Source: Cognatiluteimonas sedimenti (GTDB taxonomy: Bacteria > Pseudomonadota > Gammaproteobacteria > Xanthomonadales > Xanthomonadaceae). Taken from it: a stretch of 64,000 nucleotides of DNA. The position numbers were made by a program, and so were the translations under genes. A model generated the notes under the pieces. The model made no database searches. It had not been told where the DNA came from and saw only the letters and a program-made list of their open reading frames with translations. Positions 61,105 to 64,000 of this stretch are shown here, piece by piece. The stretch's first letter is position 1, and the number at the start of each line of letters is the position of its first letter. Location: the NCBI RefSeq assembly GCF_022808325.1, contig NZ_JALGCL010000001.1, forward strand, positions 787,780 to 851,779, given 5' to 3'.

Positions 61105-61956
61105 TCAGGCCGGCCCGGTGGCGACCGGCCGCGACGGATCGGCGATCCAGCCGCTCCACGAGCCGGTGAACAGCCTGGCGCCGCGGATCCCGGCGCGTTC
61201 CAGCGCCAGCAGGTGGTGGCAGGCAGTGACCCCGCTGCCGCACATCACGATGGTCTGCGCCGGCGCATGTTCGCCCAGCAGTTCGCGGAATTCGTCCGCC
61301 AGCTGCATCGGTGGCTTGAAGCGCCCATCGACCAGGTTGGTGGCATAAGGGCGATTGCGCGCGCCCGGCACGTGGCCGGCGATGCGATCCATGTGCTCGT
61401 TCTCGCCGCGGAAGCGATCGGCCGCGCGGGCGTCGATCAGCAGGTCGCCCTGCGCCAGCCGCTCCTGTACGTGCGTGGCGTCGAGCAGCCGGCCGACATC
61501 GAACTGCGCCGGGTATTTCACCGCCAGCGGCGCCGGGATGCGGCTGTCCACCGGCAAGCCGAGCGCGGTCCAGCGCGCCCAGCCCCCATCGAGCACGGCG
61601 ACCTTTTCATGGCCCAGTTCGCGCAGCATGAACCAGGCGCGCGCCGCATGCGCGCCATCGCCATCGTCGTAGACCGCGACCTGGTGGCGGGGCGTGATGC
61701 CCCAGGTACCCAGTTTCGCGGTGAAGTCGGCGGCATCGGGCCACGGATGGCGGCCCTGCCCATGCTTGCGATGGTCGGAGAGGTCGCGATCCAGGTGGGC
61801 ATACACGGCCCCGGGCAGGTGGCCCTGCTGGTAAGCCAGTTCGCCGGCCGCCGGATTCACCAGCGAGAACCGGCAATCGATGATCGCCAGGTCCGCGCGC
61901 CCGAGCGCGATCGACAGGGTCTCCGCCTGCACCAGCGTCGTCCATCCGGCCGTCAC
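61105..61956 (-). CDS. sseA: 3-mercaptopyruvate sulfurtransferase
   Basis: Two-domain rhodanese of 283 residues that transfers sulfur from 3-mercaptopyruvate. The C-terminal active site is CGSGVTAC with Cys239, the motif of mercaptopyruvate rather than thiosulfate enzymes. The N-terminal domain (AIIDCRFSLVNPAAGELAYQ, then DDGDGAHAARAWFML) is typical of the family. Its ATG overlaps the stop of the Nudix gene, so DUF1289-Nudix-sseA form one overlapping operon. Confidence 0.94.
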   Translation of the reverse strand: MTAGWTTLVQAETLSIALGRADLAIIDCRFSLVNPAAGELAYQQGHLPGAVYAHLDRDLSDHRKHGQGRHPWPDAADFTAKLGTWGITPRHQVAVYDDGDGAHAARAWFMLRELGHEKVAVLDGGWARWTALGLPVDSRIPAPLAVKYPAQFDVGRLLDATHVQERLAQGDLLIDARAADRFRGENEHMDRIAGHVPGARNRPYATNLVDGRFKPPMQLADEFRELLGEHAPAQTIVMCGSGVTACHHLLALERAGIRGARLFTGSWSGWIADPSRPVATGPA

Positions 61957-62576
61957 AAACCCTCCATCCGTTGCCGCAGGTTGAACAGGATCGAAGCCGT
62001 CGCGCCCCAGATGCGTTGGCCCGGCACTCCCCTGTCCACGAATTCCAGTACCGTGCGCGGCCGGCCGCGCCAGTCCAGCTGCACGCTGCGCAGGTTGGCG
62101 GCAGACATCAGGTAGTCCAGCGGCACCTCGAACACCTCGGCGACCTCGCGAGGATCCGGGCGCGCGACGTAATCCGGCGTGACGGCGGCAACCAGCGGCA
62201 GTACCGTGAATCCGGTAACGGTGGCCAGCGGATCCAGCCAGCCCAGCGGCAGCAACTGCGACGGCGCCAGGCCGATCTCCTCGCTGGTTTCACGGACCGC
62301 CGCAGCGCGCGCATCGGCATCGGAAAGCTCGATCCGCCCGCCGGGGAAGCTGACCTGCCCGGCGTGGTGGCGCAAAGCCTCGGTGCGCCGCGTCAGCAGT
62401 ACGCCCACGTCGCGCTCGCGCGGCACCAGCCCCACCAGCACGGCGGCCGGCACCGCGCCGGCGGCGGGCAGCAGGTCGACAACTTCGTCGAGGTTCCAGG
62501 CCGCGCCCTGCGGGATCGCAGCCAGCGGGTGCAGCGCGGCCTGCAGACGCTCCAGCGCGGGCGGCAAGGAGATCAC
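61953..62576 (-). CDS. Nudix hydrolase, CoA pyrophosphatase type
   Basis: A 207-residue Nudix enzyme. The box is GGRIELSDADARAAAVRETS then EEIGL (residues 79-103), and the upstream LLTRRTEALRHHAGQVSFPGG is the CoA-pyrophosphatase (NudL) extension. It likely hydrolyses CoA or acyl-CoA to phosphopantetheine products. The GTG at 62576 overlaps the DUF1289 stop (GTGA), and its own stop overlaps the sseA start. Coupled translation of all three genes is likely. Confidence 0.92.
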   Translation of the reverse strand: MISLPPALERLQAALHPLAAIPQGAAWNLDEVVDLLPAAGAVPAAVLVGLVPRERDVGVLLTRRTEALRHHAGQVSFPGGRIELSDADARAAAVRETSEEIGLAPSQLLPLGWLDPLATVTGFTVLPLVAAVTPDYVARPDPREVAEVFEVPLDYLMSAANLRSVQLDWRGRPRTVLEFVDRGVPGQRIWGATASILFNLRQRMEGL

Positions 62577-62767
62577 ACGCCTCCGGGAAGCGCGCCGGCC
62601 GCGCGCAACGGCAGCAGTTCCATCAAGCGCAGCCGCTGCTCGTCGTCCATCCGCGTCCACGCCGCGATTTCCGGTGCGCTGCGATGGCAACCCAGGCACA
62701 GGCCGGCATCATCCAGGCTGCAGATGCCGATGCAGGGGCTGAGCACGGCACGGAAAGCATGGTTCAT
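62573..62767 (-). CDS. DUF1289 small Cys-rich protein
   Basis: A 64-residue protein with the DUF1289 pattern SPCIGICSLDDAGLCLGCHRS, followed by EIAAWTRMDDEQRLRLMELLP. The four cysteines suggest a metal or Fe-S knuckle. Function unknown. The ATG at 62767 begins the conserved part. It overlaps the Nudix gene by four bases. Confidence 0.88.
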   Translation of the reverse strand: MNHAFRAVLSPCIGICSLDDAGLCLGCHRSAPEIAAWTRMDDEQRLRLMELLPLRAAGALPGGV

Positions 62768-62817
62768 CGAACGGTCCTGCCCTGGGTTGCGCGGGGTCGC
62801 CGCGGAAAACGGCGGCA

Positions 62818-62848
62818 ACAAAAAACCCGGCCATTGTACCGGCCGGGT
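62818..62848 (-). terminator. Rho-independent terminator of the fkpA-like gene
   Basis: ACCCGGCC and GGCCGGGT stem with an eight-base loop, followed on the minus strand by a six-T run. It separates the fkpA-like gene from DUF1289. Confidence 0.9.
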
Positions 62849-62876
62849 CCTAGGTCCTCGGAAAGCGGTGTGCCGC

Positions 62877-63563
62877 TTAGTTCACGCTGACCAGCTTGAC
62901 TTCGAACACCACCGCGACATTCGGCGGGAACGGGCTGCGCGGATCGGCCCCAAAGGCCTTGTCCGACGGCAGCGTGACTTCCCACTTGGAGCCGGCCGGC
63001 ATCTGCGTCAGCACTTCGCGGATCGCGGGCATCTCGATCTCGCTGACCTTGGTCGACGGCATCTTCTGTGCCGGCTGCGCCGGGGTCGGGCGCTGGCCCC
63101 ACGGGAACGGGCCGGCGACTTCCAGGCTGACGGTGCTGGCCTGGGTCGGCTTGGCGCCGTTGCCGGTTTCGATGATCCGGTACTGCACGCCGCTGGGCAT
63201 GACCTTCACGCCGGCCTTGGCCTTGTTCTGCGCGATGAAGCTGTCGCTCTTGGTCTTGTTCTCGGCGGCGGCCTTGTCGAATGCGGCCTTGGCCTTGGCC
63301 TGCATGCGCTTCTGCATGTCCTGGTAGGCGGTGCGCATCTGGTCCACCGGCACGGCGGGATCCTTCTTCGCGTAGCCGTCCTGCAGCGCCTTGGTCATGG
63401 TGTTGAGGTCGAGCGCCTCGCCGCTTTCGATCGCTTCGCGGCCGAGCTGATAGCCCAGGGCGTAGCTGAGCTTGCCCTTGGCGGAAGTGGTGTCCTGCGC
63501 AATGGCCAGGCCAGAGGTCAGGGTCAGGGCCGCCAGGGTGGCGGCGAGCAAACGCAACTTCAT
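62877..63563 (-). CDS. FkpA/Mip-like secreted protein with degenerate FKBP domain
   Basis: A 228-residue protein with a signal peptide (cleavage near LAIAQ). The helical FKBP_N dimerisation domain (about 25-115) is rich in Lys and Ala (KLSYALGYQLGREAIESGE; QKRMQAKAKAAF). The C-terminal FKBP-like domain (about 125-228) keeps SGVQYRIIETGNG and the final VVFEVKLVSVN. The YxG and FDSS motifs that line the FK506-binding active site are absent; a proline-rich insert (PFPWGQRPTPAQPAQ) replaces them. It may be a chaperone without prolyl isomerase activity. Confidence 0.85.
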   Translation of the reverse strand: MKLRLLAATLAALTLTSGLAIAQDTTSAKGKLSYALGYQLGREAIESGEALDLNTMTKALQDGYAKKDPAVPVDQMRTAYQDMQKRMQAKAKAAFDKAAAENKTKSDSFIAQNKAKAGVKVMPSGVQYRIIETGNGAKPTQASTVSLEVAGPFPWGQRPTPAQPAQKMPSTKVSEIEMPAIREVLTQMPAGSKWEVTLPSDKAFGADPRSPFPPNVAVVFEVKLVSVN

Positions 63564-63787
63564 TCGGTGAGACCTCCGGTTGGAGCTTGCAGGGATCTGG
63601 TCATGGAAAACCAGGACCGGGTCATGGACGGGGCGGCCTCGGCCGCCCCTTGGAGAACCAGACACAGTGACGCGCTAGGATAGCGGCCGCAGGGCTTAAC
63701 CGCCACTGACGACCCCCCTCCGACCAGCTGTCGCAGCGCCGAGTTCCGCGCCGCGCGCAGTCGTTTCCACGAATCCGGCGAGCACTC

Positions 63788-64000
63788 ATGATCGATTCAC
63801 CCTTGTTGAGCAGCGACCACGGCGCAGTGCGCCTCCTGACCGTCAACCGACCCGACAAGCTGAACGCGTTGAATGGCGCCACGCTCGACGCGCTGCATGC
63901 CGCCTTCGACGCCGCCGCGGGCGATCCGGGCGTCCGCGCGGTGGTCCTGACCGGCGCCGGCCCCAAGGCCTTCGTCGCCGGCGCGGACATCGCCGAGATG
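63788..64000 (+). CDS. Enoyl-CoA hydratase, 5' part only
   Basis: The first 71 residues of a crotonase-family enzyme: LLTVNRPDKLNALNGATLDAL, then the first oxyanion-hole loop KAFVAGADIAEM at the window edge. The rest lies beyond position 64000. It probably hydrates short-chain enoyl-CoA in beta-oxidation, but the catalytic glutamates are not in view. It is divergent from the fkpA-like gene, with a 224-bp gap. Confidence 0.88.
   Translation, partial: MIDSPLLSSDHGAVRLLTVNRPDKLNALNGATLDALHAAFDAAAGDPGVRAVVLTGAGPKAFVAGADIAEM

Overview
The window is GC-rich and its housekeeping gene order points to a gammaproteobacterium of the Xanthomonadaceae/Lysobacteraceae (Lysobacter, Luteimonas or Thermomonas-like; the genus is an inference). 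Supporting signs are the dapA / gcvR / bcp neighbourhood, a lexA-recA-recX cluster whose lexA promoter carries the 19-bp palindrome known as the Xanthomonas LexA site, a Cys48/Cys84 bacterioferritin-comigratory protein, and paired REP-like hairpins in convergent gaps.

Layout. 1-8200: partial dapA, gcvR, bcp, a PIN-PhoH ATPase, an XRE regulator coupled to a SulP anion transporter, thiD and a TonB-dependent receptor. 8240-17490: tRNA-Arg(ACG), tRNA-Ser(GCT), csrA, alaS, recX, recA, lexA and pncC (all minus strand), then mutS. 17550-22430: a DUF937 protein, an Hsp15-type S4 protein, the translation/secretion cluster rpsP-rimM-trmD-rplS, and ffh. 22600-31200: a CcsA-like membrane protein, a marR-nodT-emrA-emrB efflux operon, radA, and a padR / membrane-protein pair. 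31540-32830: two lineage-type membrane or hypothetical genes.

32884-44483 is the accessory part: a heavy-metal island of about 11.5 kb. One edge is an intact tRNA-Thr(CGT) and the other a degenerate copy of the same tRNA, with short GGGACAC repeats near both edges. A MerR-type regulator with the PbrR/CadR cysteine set faces a promoter with a 19-bp spacer. That promoter reads into a PbrT-like metal permease, a short CDF transporter, a CzcI-like periplasmic protein, an RND efflux system (czcC-czcB-czcA), a PII-like protein and a full-length CDF transporter. All are on one strand with small gaps or overlaps, so they look like a single lead/cadmium/zinc-responsive regulon. No integrase is visible, so the element looks immobile or decayed.

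44569-64000 returns to the core genome: ispH, lspA, ileS and ribF (overlapping operon), murJ, rpsT, obgE, rpmA, rplU, uvrA plus a thioesterase, a PCu(A)C-type copper lipoprotein, a DUF4139 lipoprotein, an enoyl-CoA isomerase, a DUF1289 / Nudix / sseA overlapping operon, an FkpA-like protein with a degenerate FKBP domain, and the start of an enoyl-CoA hydratase. No CRISPR array, rRNA operon, prophage or replication origin was seen. The accessory metal island is the main point of interest; most of the rest is conserved core.
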